Below are positions 1 through 5,949 of a stretch of DNA of 12,510 nucleotides, one piece after another (the first letter of the stretch is position 1; each line of letters begins with the position of its first letter). This DNA comes from Spirochaetaceae bacterium. GTDB lineage: Bacteria > Spirochaetota > Spirochaetia > Treponematales > Breznakiellaceae. The position numbers were made by a program, and so were the translations under genes. A model generated the notes under the pieces. That model was not told the origin of the DNA. It made no database searches and worked only from the letters and a program-made list of their open reading frames with translations. The stretch lies in contig JAISQV010000013.1 of the NCBI GenBank assembly GCA_031273985.1, forward strand, positions 1-12,510, written 5' to 3'.

Positions 1-93
1 TAGCGGAAAAGTGAGGTCTACTTTTCCTTAGTTCCATAGCGGAAAAGTGTGGTCTACTTTTCCTTTAAAGCTGGCGGAAAAGTGGTTGATTTC
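1..93. repeat. Array of ~36-bp hairpin repeats, possible insertion-sequence end
   Basis: Two near-identical units start at 1 and 37, and a partial third starts at 72. Each unit begins T(A/G)GCGGAAAAGTG. The two full units are perfect stem-loops: GGAAAAGT at 5-12 pairs with ACTTTTCC at 20-27, and 41-48 pairs with 56-63, each around a 7-nt loop. The third unit keeps only the left arm (76-83) and then diverges. Several short direct repeats at a terminus are known from IS21-family elements, whose ends carry multiple transposase-binding repeats, so this could be the right end of an element lying to the left of the window. No transposase is visible, so the assignment is an inference from the repeat layout. 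A transcription-factor operator array is an alternative. Confidence 0.45.
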
Positions 94-121
94 TTGCTTA
101 AATGTACGCATATGGGGCCTA

Positions 122-237
122 CCCCCAATGCGGGGGCTCAAGAACCCGCTCACGCGGGGGAGCCCGCAAGGCTCCCGTTGGGGGGCCAACGCCACACAAC
201 TCCCCCGAAAAACCCGGGCGCGGGGGACGCCGCCCGG
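122..237. repeat. Run of five consecutive GC-rich hairpins
   Basis: Five perfect short stems follow one another. CCCCC 122-126 pairs with GGGGG 132-136. CCCGC 145-149 pairs with GCGGG 154-158. GGGAGCC 158-164 pairs with GGCTCCC 170-176. GTTGG 177-181 pairs with CCAAC 186-190. CCGGGCG 214-220 pairs with CGCCCGG 231-237. Short open frames cross the block, but they are Arg/Gly/Pro-rich low-complexity translations, so I see no gene. It could be a decayed mobile-element end, a structured leader or terminator of something upstream, or an extragenic palindromic repeat cluster. Positions 238-314 show nothing beyond a very weak promoter-like pair (TTGCAT 265-270, TATGCT 287-292). Confidence 0.45.
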
Positions 238-314
238 CTGATTCGCCAAAAAGCCGGTCCTGCCTTGCATTGCGGGTGAAGTCCACTATGCTGAATATAG
301 GGTGTTGAGCCCGG

Positions 315-436
315 GAATGATCAGGGGGGCGTTGCGGGGGGGCGGAGCCTCCCCGCAGAGGGGGTAGCGCCAGACCCCGGAGGGCCGCAGGCCCGAGGAG
401 GCTGGCGCGTAGGGGGAGACTTCCCCCTCCTGATTC
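315..436. repeat. Compact three-hairpin palindromic element with inverted ends
   Basis: Three stems are packed end to end. 334-342 pairs with 348-356 (nine pairs including one G-T). GCGCCAG 367-373 pairs with CTGGCGC 402-408 and encloses a second stem, GGGCC 382-386 with GGCCC 390-394. AGGGGGA 411-417 pairs with TCCCCCT 422-428. The block is bracketed by TCAGG at 321-325 and CCTGA at 429-433, with GAAT and ATTC just outside, so the whole unit can close on itself. This looks like a discrete palindromic intergenic repeat or a structured RNA. It ends about 20 nt before the first gene and could form part of that gene's leader. Copy number elsewhere in the genome cannot be judged here. Confidence 0.45.
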
Positions 437-456
437 TTCTCCTGAACCGGCGATGG

Positions 457-1452
457 ATGCGCCGCATTGACTTAATGATCAATTTAGTATTACATGGTTT
501 TATGTCAGCCGCAAGGAACCGGTTCGGCTCCGGCGTCCAACTGCACCGGAAACACACCATCGCAACCATAAGCATCTTAATTCTGGTCTTTATGACGATA
601 GGCGGGAGCGCCCTTGTCTTTGCCGGCTGGAGAAACAGGCAGGCCCAGGAACGGCGGGAGATACTGGCCCTCTGGAACGGGGGCTCCTACCGGGAGGCCT
701 TTGACCTGAGCGGGGAGCGGCTCGCCGCCAAACCCACGAATTACCTCTTCCTGACGGTACACGGATTCAGCGCCTTCCAGTTGGCCGCGGCGCAGATCAA
801 CGCCCAGGACACCCAGGCTTACATCGACGAATGTATACGGACCCTGCGGAAGGCCCTGCTCTCCAGGGAGGCGGCCGGGGATTTCCGAATCCACTATGTG
901 CTGGGCAAGGCTTACTATTACAAGGGCTCCGGTTACGAGGACCTGGCCCTGCGTTACCTTGAGGAGGCCCGGGACGGGGGTTTCAGCGCCGGGGATATGC
1001 CGGAACTTCTGGGCCTCGCCTATGCCGCCGTTCACGATTACCGGAGCAGCGTGGCGGCCTTTTCCGGGGCCCTGTCCCCCGGAGACGCCGGGGAAGACGC
1101 CCCGCCGGACCTGCTCCTCCTCTCCATAGCCCGCTCCTATCTGGCCCTGGAGGATTACGGCGCCGCCCGTGCCTACCTGACGCGGCTTACGGAAACTTCC
1201 CGGGATTCCGCCGCTATAATCGCCGCGGAGCTCCTGCTGGGGGACATTGCCGTGAAAACCGGGGATACTTCCGGCGCTGAAGCCTGGTACCAGCGGATCA
1301 TCGAGGAGAACGGGGAGAACGCCGAGGCCCGCTTCCAGCTGGGAGAATTATACGCCCAGGGCGGGGACGCCACCAGGGCGCGGGCCGAGTGGCGCCGGGC
1401 CCTGCGTACAGATCCCGCCCACCGGCTGGCCCGGGTACGCCTCAACCTGTAA
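457..1452 (+). CDS. Membrane-anchored tetratricopeptide-repeat protein
   Basis: The predicted 331-residue protein has one hydrophobic segment at about residues 36-57, followed by a soluble domain that is Ala/Tyr/Leu-rich and helical in TPR style. The clearest repeats lie at about 144-177, 221-250, 254-287 and 290-320; the last contains the typical A-x-F-x-L-G-x-L-Y-x-x-G pattern. Such proteins are scaffolds rather than enzymes, and the single anchor suggests the repeats face the periplasm, although topology cannot be proven here. The gene precedes mreB by 204 bp on the same strand, so a role with the elongation complex is a guess from position. The start is uncertain: ATG 457 is the longest choice, and ATG 478 and ATG 502 are in frame, but none has a clear Shine-Dalgarno. 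The first 15 codons are AT-rich and contain a promoter-like sequence, so ATG 502 is a real alternative. The reading frame and TPR character are secure; the specific function is unknown. Confidence 0.82.
   Translation: MRRIDLMINLVLHGFMSAARNRFGSGVQLHRKHTIATISILILVFMTIGGSALVFAGWRNRQAQERREILALWNGGSYREAFDLSGERLAAKPTNYLFLTVHGFSAFQLAAAQINAQDTQAYIDECIRTLRKALLSREAAGDFRIHYVLGKAYYYKGSGYEDLALRYLEEARDGGFSAGDMPELLGLAYAAVHDYRSSVAAFSGALSPGDAGEDAPPDLLLLSIARSYLALEDYGAARAYLTRLTETSRDSAAIIAAELLLGDIAVKTGDTSGAEAWYQRIIEENGENAEARFQLGELYAQGGDATRARAEWRRALRTDPAHRLARVRLNL
467..493 (+). promoter_or_regulatory. Weak sigma70-like promoter at the 5' end of the TPR gene
   Basis: TTGACT at 467-472 and TATTAC at 488-493 are separated by 15 nt in an AT-rich patch between the GC-rich hairpin block and the body of the gene. 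If used, transcription would begin at about 500, next to the in-frame ATG at 502, giving a leaderless or nearly leaderless message. The spacing is short and the -10 is imperfect, so this is tentative. Confidence 0.25.
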
Positions 1453-1656
1453 CGCTGCGGCGTGTCTAAAGAGTAGGGGATTCTTTCGGGGCTTGAGTTT
1501 CGAAGGGGCCTCTTTGAAAACCGCATTTTGCGCAGCGTTTTGAAGGAAACGGGGCCGGATGCAGGGCTTCCGGGAAACCGGACGGTTTTGAGGGGGCCCG
1601 GTGTTCCAATCTTGGGACAGAGAGTGTAAGCGGCCGGAGGGCCGGGGAGGAGAGAT
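1453..1656 (+). promoter_or_regulatory. Structured 204-bp leader/intergenic region before mreB
   Basis: No gene and no convincing sigma70 promoter were found, but several possible hairpins are present. AAAAC 1517-1521 pairs with GTTTT 1537-1541 with an inner CGC/GCG. TCCGG 1569-1573 pairs with CCGGA 1578-1582 around a GAAA tetraloop; this overlaps, and so excludes, an alternative AAACC 1575-1579 with GGTTT 1584-1588. CGGCC 1631-1635 pairs with GGCCG 1640-1644 directly before the Shine-Dalgarno. The region may carry the operon's own promoter or allow read-through from the TPR gene. The mutually exclusive hairpins and the stem beside the ribosome site would suit regulation of mreB translation, but that is inference. 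Confidence 0.35.
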
Positions 1657-1659
1657 GTG
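1646..1659 (+). promoter_or_regulatory. Strong ribosome-binding site that selects the GTG start of mreB
   Basis: GGAGG at 1646-1650, within a longer GGGGAGGAGAG run (1644-1654), sits 6 nt before GTG 1657-1659. An ATG at 1655-1657 overlaps the GTG in another frame and would give only a nine-codon peptide ending at TAG 1682-1684. The MreB N-terminus (F-G-F-K-S-Q-D-I-G-I-D-L-G) is in the GTG frame, which settles the start. Confidence 0.8.
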
Positions 1660-2682
1660 TTTGGATTCAAGTCTCAAGATATAGGGATCGATCTGGGTAC
1701 CTGCAATACCCTTATTTACGTGCAGGGAAAGGGTATTGTCATCAACGAACCTTCGGTGGTAGCGGTGGAGCGCGGGACCAAAAAGGTCATGGCCGTCGGC
1801 ACCGAGGCCAAACGGATGCTCTGGAAGACTCCCGGAAATATCATTGCCATAAGGCCCCTCAGGGACGGGGTGATAGCGGATCTGGAATCCGCTGAAAAAA
1901 TGATCCGCTACTTCATCTCCAAGGCCCTTCCCCGGTACCGGCTTTTCAAGCCGCGTATGGTGGTGGGCATACCCTCCTGCATCACCGAGGTGGAGCGCCG
2001 GGCAGTGGAGGAGAGCGCCTACAAGGCCGGGGCGCGGGAAGTCATGGTCATCGAGGAGAGCCGCGCCGCCGCCATCGGGGCGGACATCCCCATATTTGAA
2101 CCCGCGGGTCACATGATCTGCGACATAGGCGGGGGCACCACCGAAATTTCGGTCATTTCCCTGGGGGGTATGGTGGTAACCAATGCGATACGCCTGGGGG
2201 GGGATGAATTTGACGAGGCCATCATCCGGCACGTGCGGAGCATTCACAACCTGATCATAGGGGAACAGACGGCGGAGCGGCTCAAAATCGAGATAGGCAA
2301 CGCTTCGCCGGACAAGACCATAGAAAAGGTGGAGATCAAGGGAACCGACGCCATCACGGGGCTTCCCCGCCGTCTGGAGATCGATTCCGTGGAGGTCCGG
2401 GAAGCCCTCAAGGACCCCATCACGCAGATCATCGAAGAGATAAAAACCACCCTGGGGCAGACGCCGCCGGAGCTTGCCGCGGACATAGTGGAACGGGGCA
2501 TCGTGATGACCGGCGGCGGCTCCCTGCTCAAGGGCCTCCCCAAGCTTATCTCCAAGGAGACGGGGGTTCCCGTGATCATGGCGGAGCGGCCCCTGGACTG
2601 CGTGGCCCTGGGGGCGGGCAAGTACTTCGAGAATGCCCGGGGCTTTGACAGCACCCGCAGCGTCTACGATAATCTGAACTAA
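1657..2682 (+). CDS. mreB: Rod shape-determining protein MreB (actin homologue)
   Basis: MreB polymerises with ATP into membrane-bound filaments that orient the elongation machinery. The 341 residues match the usual family length. Visible actin-fold motifs are the phosphate-1 loop D-L-G-T-C-N-T (residues 12-18), the phosphate-2 loop D-I-G-G-G-T-T-E (156-163), the nucleotide-contacting A-E-R-L-K-I-E-I-G stretch (206-214) and the adenosine motif T-G-G-G-S-L-L-K-G-L (285-294). The start is GTG 1657, chosen by its Shine-Dalgarno. One oddity is the segment E-E-S-R-A-A-A-I-G (133-141), where E-E-P-M-A-A-A-I-G is common in MreB. It is followed after 5 nt by mreC and heads the mreBCD-mrdA-rodA cluster. 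The identification is essentially certain. Confidence 0.98.
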   Translation: MFGFKSQDIGIDLGTCNTLIYVQGKGIVINEPSVVAVERGTKKVMAVGTEAKRMLWKTPGNIIAIRPLRDGVIADLESAEKMIRYFISKALPRYRLFKPRMVVGIPSCITEVERRAVEESAYKAGAREVMVIEESRAAAIGADIPIFEPAGHMICDIGGGTTEISVISLGGMVVTNAIRLGGDEFDEAIIRHVRSIHNLIIGEQTAERLKIEIGNASPDKTIEKVEIKGTDAITGLPRRLEIDSVEVREALKDPITQIIEEIKTTLGQTPPELAADIVERGIVMTGGGSLLKGLPKLISKETGVPVIMAERPLDCVALGAGKYFENARGFDSTRSVYDNLN

Positions 2683-2687
2683 GGGCC

Positions 2688-3566
2688 ATGAAGTCAGGGG
2701 GGAAGAGGCTGAGCGCGGAATGGTACGTTTTGGCCGCGCTGGTAATGGTATCGTTTCTCCTTCTGTTTTTTTCGACCCTGAGTTTTGTCGTGGATGTCAA
2801 GAATGTGGGGCTCTCCCTTTTTTCCGGTATGCGGGGGGGCGTCAACGTCCTGTCCAACTGGATAGGCGGAACGATCAATTCCATAGAAGAAGTGGCGCAG
2901 TTACGGCGGGACTACGATGAACTGGCGTCACGGATAGAGCGCTACGAACAACTGGAGCGGAGCGCTGCGGAGATACGGCAGGAGAATAACCGGCTCCGGG
3001 AGCAGCTCGGTTTTTCCCGGCAGATAGGCTACCGGCACATAGCCGCCGAGGTCATAGGCCGCGACCCGGACAATCTCTTCTCCTCCCTGGTGATAAACCG
3101 GGGGAAGCGGCACGGCGTGGACTACAATATGCCGGTAATCGCCTTTCAGGACGGGCTGCAGGTTCTGGTGGGCAAGGTGGTGCAGGCCGCCCAGTTCGAG
3201 AGTCTCGTGATGCCCGTCTACGACATGAGCAGTTTTGTTCCCGCCCGCTTCGCCGCCTCCCGCTACGACGGCCTTGTGGAGGGGCAGGGCAGGGGGAACT
3301 ACCCCCTCTATATGCGGCTGATCAGTAAACGCGCCAGGGAGGAGATAGGCCAGGGGGACATGGTGGTAACCTCGGGCATAAGCGGCGCCGAAGGGGAGGC
3401 CGTGTACCCGCCGGGGCTTAACGTGGGGCGGGTGTCGAGGGTGCTGTACCGGGAGGATGAGACTTCCATGGAGGCGGAGCTGGAAGGGGCCGCCGACTTT
3501 TCCCGGCTGGAATTTGTGTTTGTGATCGATAAAATTGACGCCTCAGACGGCGGCGCGGGGCAGTGA
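2688..3566 (+). CDS. mreC: Cell-shape protein MreC
   Basis: MreC is a bitopic inner-membrane protein whose periplasmic domain links MreB/MreD to PBP2 and activates the PBP2-RodA pair. The 292-residue product has the expected plan: a short cytoplasmic tail, one transmembrane helix at about 14-37, a coiled coil at about 62-108 rich in Leu/Glu/Arg heptads, and then the beta-rich MreC domain. The family-typical stretches V-I-G-R-D-P-D-N (122-129), I-N-R-G-K-R-H-G-V (136-144) and G-D-M-V-V-T-S-G (223-230), followed by Y-P-P-G-L-N-V-G-R-V (240-249), are all visible. The start at 2688 lies 5 nt after the mreB stop with only a weak AAGGG nearby, so translation is probably coupled to mreB. The stop overlaps the mreD start by one base. 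Confidence 0.95.
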   Translation: MKSGGKRLSAEWYVLAALVMVSFLLLFFSTLSFVVDVKNVGLSLFSGMRGGVNVLSNWIGGTINSIEEVAQLRRDYDELASRIERYEQLERSAAEIRQENNRLREQLGFSRQIGYRHIAAEVIGRDPDNLFSSLVINRGKRHGVDYNMPVIAFQDGLQVLVGKVVQAAQFESLVMPVYDMSSFVPARFAASRYDGLVEGQGRGNYPLYMRLISKRAREEIGQGDMVVTSGISGAEGEAVYPPGLNVGRVSRVLYREDETSMEAELEGAADFSRLEFVFVIDKIDASDGGAGQ

Positions 3567-4069
3567 TGGTCAGAAGCATCATTTGGGCCGTGGTCTTTGT
3601 GATCATCGCGGGGATACTGCAATCCACCCTGCTTGCCCGGCTTGCCCTGTACCACGCGGTTCCGGACCTGGCCCTGGGGATTCTGGTGTACAGCGCCTAT
3701 ACCAACGGGGTTATGACCGGGCAGCTCGCCGGTTTTTGTTCCGGCCTCTTTCTCGACTTCCTCTCGGCGGCTCCCCTGGGCCTCAATGCGTTGGTGCGTA
3801 CCGTCGTAGGCGCCGCCGGGGGACTCATGCGGGGCTCCTTCTTCCTGGACGCGATCTTCCTCCCCATGGCCCTTTGCGCGGGGGCGACGCTCTTCAAGGC
3901 CCTGCTCCTTGGCCTGCTCCACCTGCTCTTTTCGGGAACCGTTCCCTCCTACCGTTTTTCCGAACCTACCCTCTGGGTGGAGTTGCTGCTCAACACGGCG
4001 GCGGCGCCGCTGCTGTTCTTCCTGCTGAAACGTTTCAACCCGCTGCTGCAAAGCCGGAGGGAATCCTGA
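3566..4069 (+). CDS. mreD: Rod shape-determining membrane protein MreD
   Basis: This is a small polytopic inner-membrane protein that binds MreC and completes the MreBCD complex. The 167 residues form about five hydrophobic helices: about 4-23, 30-50, 54-75, 90-122 (probably two) and 134-152. A Gly/Ala/Leu-rich, charge-poor composition and the basic C-terminus F-N-P-L-L-Q-S-R-R-E-S are typical. I chose ATG 3566 over an adjacent GTG 3563 because it makes the TGATG overlap seen again at the next junction and leaves GGGG (3557-3560) at a suitable distance. MreD sequences are poorly conserved, so the call rests on length, membrane pattern and position between mreC and mrdA. Confidence 0.88.
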   Translation: MVRSIIWAVVFVIIAGILQSTLLARLALYHAVPDLALGILVYSAYTNGVMTGQLAGFCSGLFLDFLSAAPLGLNALVRTVVGAAGGLMRGSFFLDAIFLPMALCAGATLFKALLLGLLHLLFSGTVPSYRFSEPTLWVELLLNTAAAPLLFFLLKRFNPLLQSRRES

Positions 4070-5949
4070 TGCCCCTCTTTTCCGGACGGTCCTTCGGCGA
4101 AGAAAAGGGCGCCGCCAGGATACGGGTGCTGGAGGCTGTCTTTGCCCTTATATTCATAAGCTATGCGGCCAGGCTCTTCGGTATGCAGATTTTGAACGGG
4201 GAACTCTACCAGAACCGCGCCCAGGACATTGCCCGCAGAACCACCGTCATTGCCGCCCGGCGGGGGGAGATCTATGACCGGAATTTTGACACCCCCCTGG
4301 TGTCCAACACGGATTCCTTTGCCGTGAGCATAACCCCCGCGGAGATTCCCCGGGGCGAGATTGACGCGGTGATAGACCGGCTGGCGCAGCTCCTCCGCCT
4401 TTCCCCGGAGCAGATCGCCGCCCGTATCCCGGCGAATGCCTACAGCCTCTATCAGGCGGTGGAGATAGCCTCAAACCTGAGTTTTGCCGGCGTGTCCGCC
4501 ATCGCGGAAAATATTGACGCCCTGCCGGGGGTTTCCTGGCAGCCCAAACCGGCCCGGAATTACGCGGGCCTGGGGAGTCTCTCCCATGTTACCGGCTATG
4601 TGGGCAACATCACCCAGGATGAGCTGACGATGATGTACAACCAGGGCTACCAGCAGGGGGACATCATAGGAAAGGCCGGGATAGAGCGGCAGTACGACGA
4701 GCTTCTCCGGGGAAGGAAGGGCCGGGAGACCCGGGCCGTGGACGTGCGGGGGCGGCGCATCGCGGGGGACGCAAACTATGTCCGGGAAGCGCCGGAAATG
4801 GGAAAGAATCTTGTGCTCACAATTGATCGCTCCGTACAGGTTCTGGCGGAACAGGCCCTGGGGAAACGCATGGGGGCCGTGGTGGTGATGCGTCCGGCAT
4901 CGGGGGAAATACTTGCCCTGGTTTCCTACCCCTGGTACGATCCCAACATCTTCAGCCGGGGCGATCTGGCTTCGGAGTATCAGGCGGTGATAGACGATCC
5001 CAACAAGCCCCTCCTGAACCGGGCCATTCAGTCGAACTATCCCCCGGCCTCGGTCTTCAAGATCGTCATGAGCACGGGAATACTGGCGGAGGGGGTCTTT
5101 CCCCCGGAACAGCTCATCGATTGCCAGGGGGAGCTAAGTTACGGGGAGCGCGCCTGGCACTGCCATATCCGGCGGCCCGGCCACGGCAGGCTCAATCTGC
5201 AGCGGGCCATGGCGCAGAGCTGCGACATTTACTACTGGATCGTCGGCAGGGATCATCTGGGGGTGGAGCGTATCGTAAACTATGCCCGGGAATTCGGTTT
5301 CGGCGAACTTACGGGCATAGACCTTCCCGGAGAAATATCGGGCATCGTGCCCACCCCCCAGTGGAAGGAACGCCGCATCCACGAGCGCTGGCTGGGGGGC
5401 GACACCATGAATATGTCCATAGGGCAGGGCTACACCCTGGTTACGCCCATACAGATGGCAAATATGGTGTCCATGGTGGTAAACGACGGCCTCATCTTCC
5501 AGCCGCACCTCTTGCGGGAAGTGCGGGATCCCCGGAGCGGCGCCGTGGAACGATCCGCCGCCCGGCGGCTGCTCCACCGGAGTGAGGTGGACCCCGAGGT
5601 TTTTGCCCGGGTCCGCCGGGATATGCGCAGCGTGATCAGCGAAGGCACCGCCCGTTTCCCCCTCAGCATCAGGTCCGTCGAGATTGCCGGGAAGACCGGC
5701 ACCGGCGAGGTGGGTCTCCAGAACCATTGGCATTCCTGGTTCGCCGCCTTCGCCCCCTACCGGACGGATAAGCCCGAAGAGCGGGTGGTGGTTTCCATCA
5801 TCGTGGAAGCGGTAAACGATTGGGAGTGGTGGGCGCCCTACGCCAGCGCCATCATTTTTCAGGGAATCTTTGCCCATGAAAGCTACGAGGACGCGGTACG
5901 CAGCCTGGGCCTTGAGTACATAGCGCCCGTACAGGTACGGCGGGAATAA
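4069..5949 (+). CDS. mrdA: Penicillin-binding protein 2 (elongation-specific DD-transpeptidase)
   Basis: This class B PBP cross-links peptidoglycan during side-wall growth, working with RodA. The 626-residue protein has an N-terminal anchor at about 21-40, the pedestal region with R-G-E-I-Y-D-R-N (65-72), and a transpeptidase domain from about 245 onward. The active-site motifs are intact: S328-V-F-K331 (SxxK with the acylated serine), S384-C-D386 (the SxD form common in PBP2) and K542-T-G544. Cys352, Cys365 and nearby His364, His366 and His372 lie where some PBP2 proteins hold a metal or disulfide, which is worth noting but unproven. ATG 4069 is favoured by GGAGGG at 4056-4061 and a one-base overlap with the mreD stop. 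A frame-open extension further upstream runs over mreD and is not part of the protein. Confidence 0.97.
   Translation: MPLFSGRSFGEEKGAARIRVLEAVFALIFISYAARLFGMQILNGELYQNRAQDIARRTTVIAARRGEIYDRNFDTPLVSNTDSFAVSITPAEIPRGEIDAVIDRLAQLLRLSPEQIAARIPANAYSLYQAVEIASNLSFAGVSAIAENIDALPGVSWQPKPARNYAGLGSLSHVTGYVGNITQDELTMMYNQGYQQGDIIGKAGIERQYDELLRGRKGRETRAVDVRGRRIAGDANYVREAPEMGKNLVLTIDRSVQVLAEQALGKRMGAVVVMRPASGEILALVSYPWYDPNIFSRGDLASEYQAVIDDPNKPLLNRAIQSNYPPASVFKIVMSTGILAEGVFPPEQLIDCQGELSYGERAWHCHIRRPGHGRLNLQRAMAQSCDIYYWIVGRDHLGVERIVNYAREFGFGELTGIDLPGEISGIVPTPQWKERRIHERWLGGDTMNMSIGQGYTLVTPIQMANMVSMVVNDGLIFQPHLLREVRDPRSGAVERSAARRLLHRSEVDPEVFARVRRDMRSVISEGTARFPLSIRSVEIAGKTGTGEVGLQNHWHSWFAAFAPYRTDKPEERVVVSIIVEAVNDWEWWAPYASAIIFQGIFAHESYEDAVRSLGLEYIAPVQVRRE

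Noticed and set aside
1..93. CRISPR array
   Set aside because: There are only two full repeats and one partial, with about 7-9 nt between units and no spacer-sized unique sequence.
28..308. Short open frames on both strands in the GC-rich start region
   Set aside because: They overlap one another, are Arg/Gly/Pro-rich, lack ribosome sites, and run through repeats and hairpins.
3535..4068. Upstream extension of the PBP2 frame over mreD
   Set aside because: The extension is low-complexity Pro/Arg/Gly sequence. ATG 4069 has a good Shine-Dalgarno and the membrane anchor follows it at the expected distance.
5134..5877. 247-codon open frame antisense to the PBP2 gene
   Set aside because: It lies opposite the transpeptidase domain, which has intact catalytic motifs. 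The translation is a Gly/His/Pro-rich shadow of high-GC third positions.
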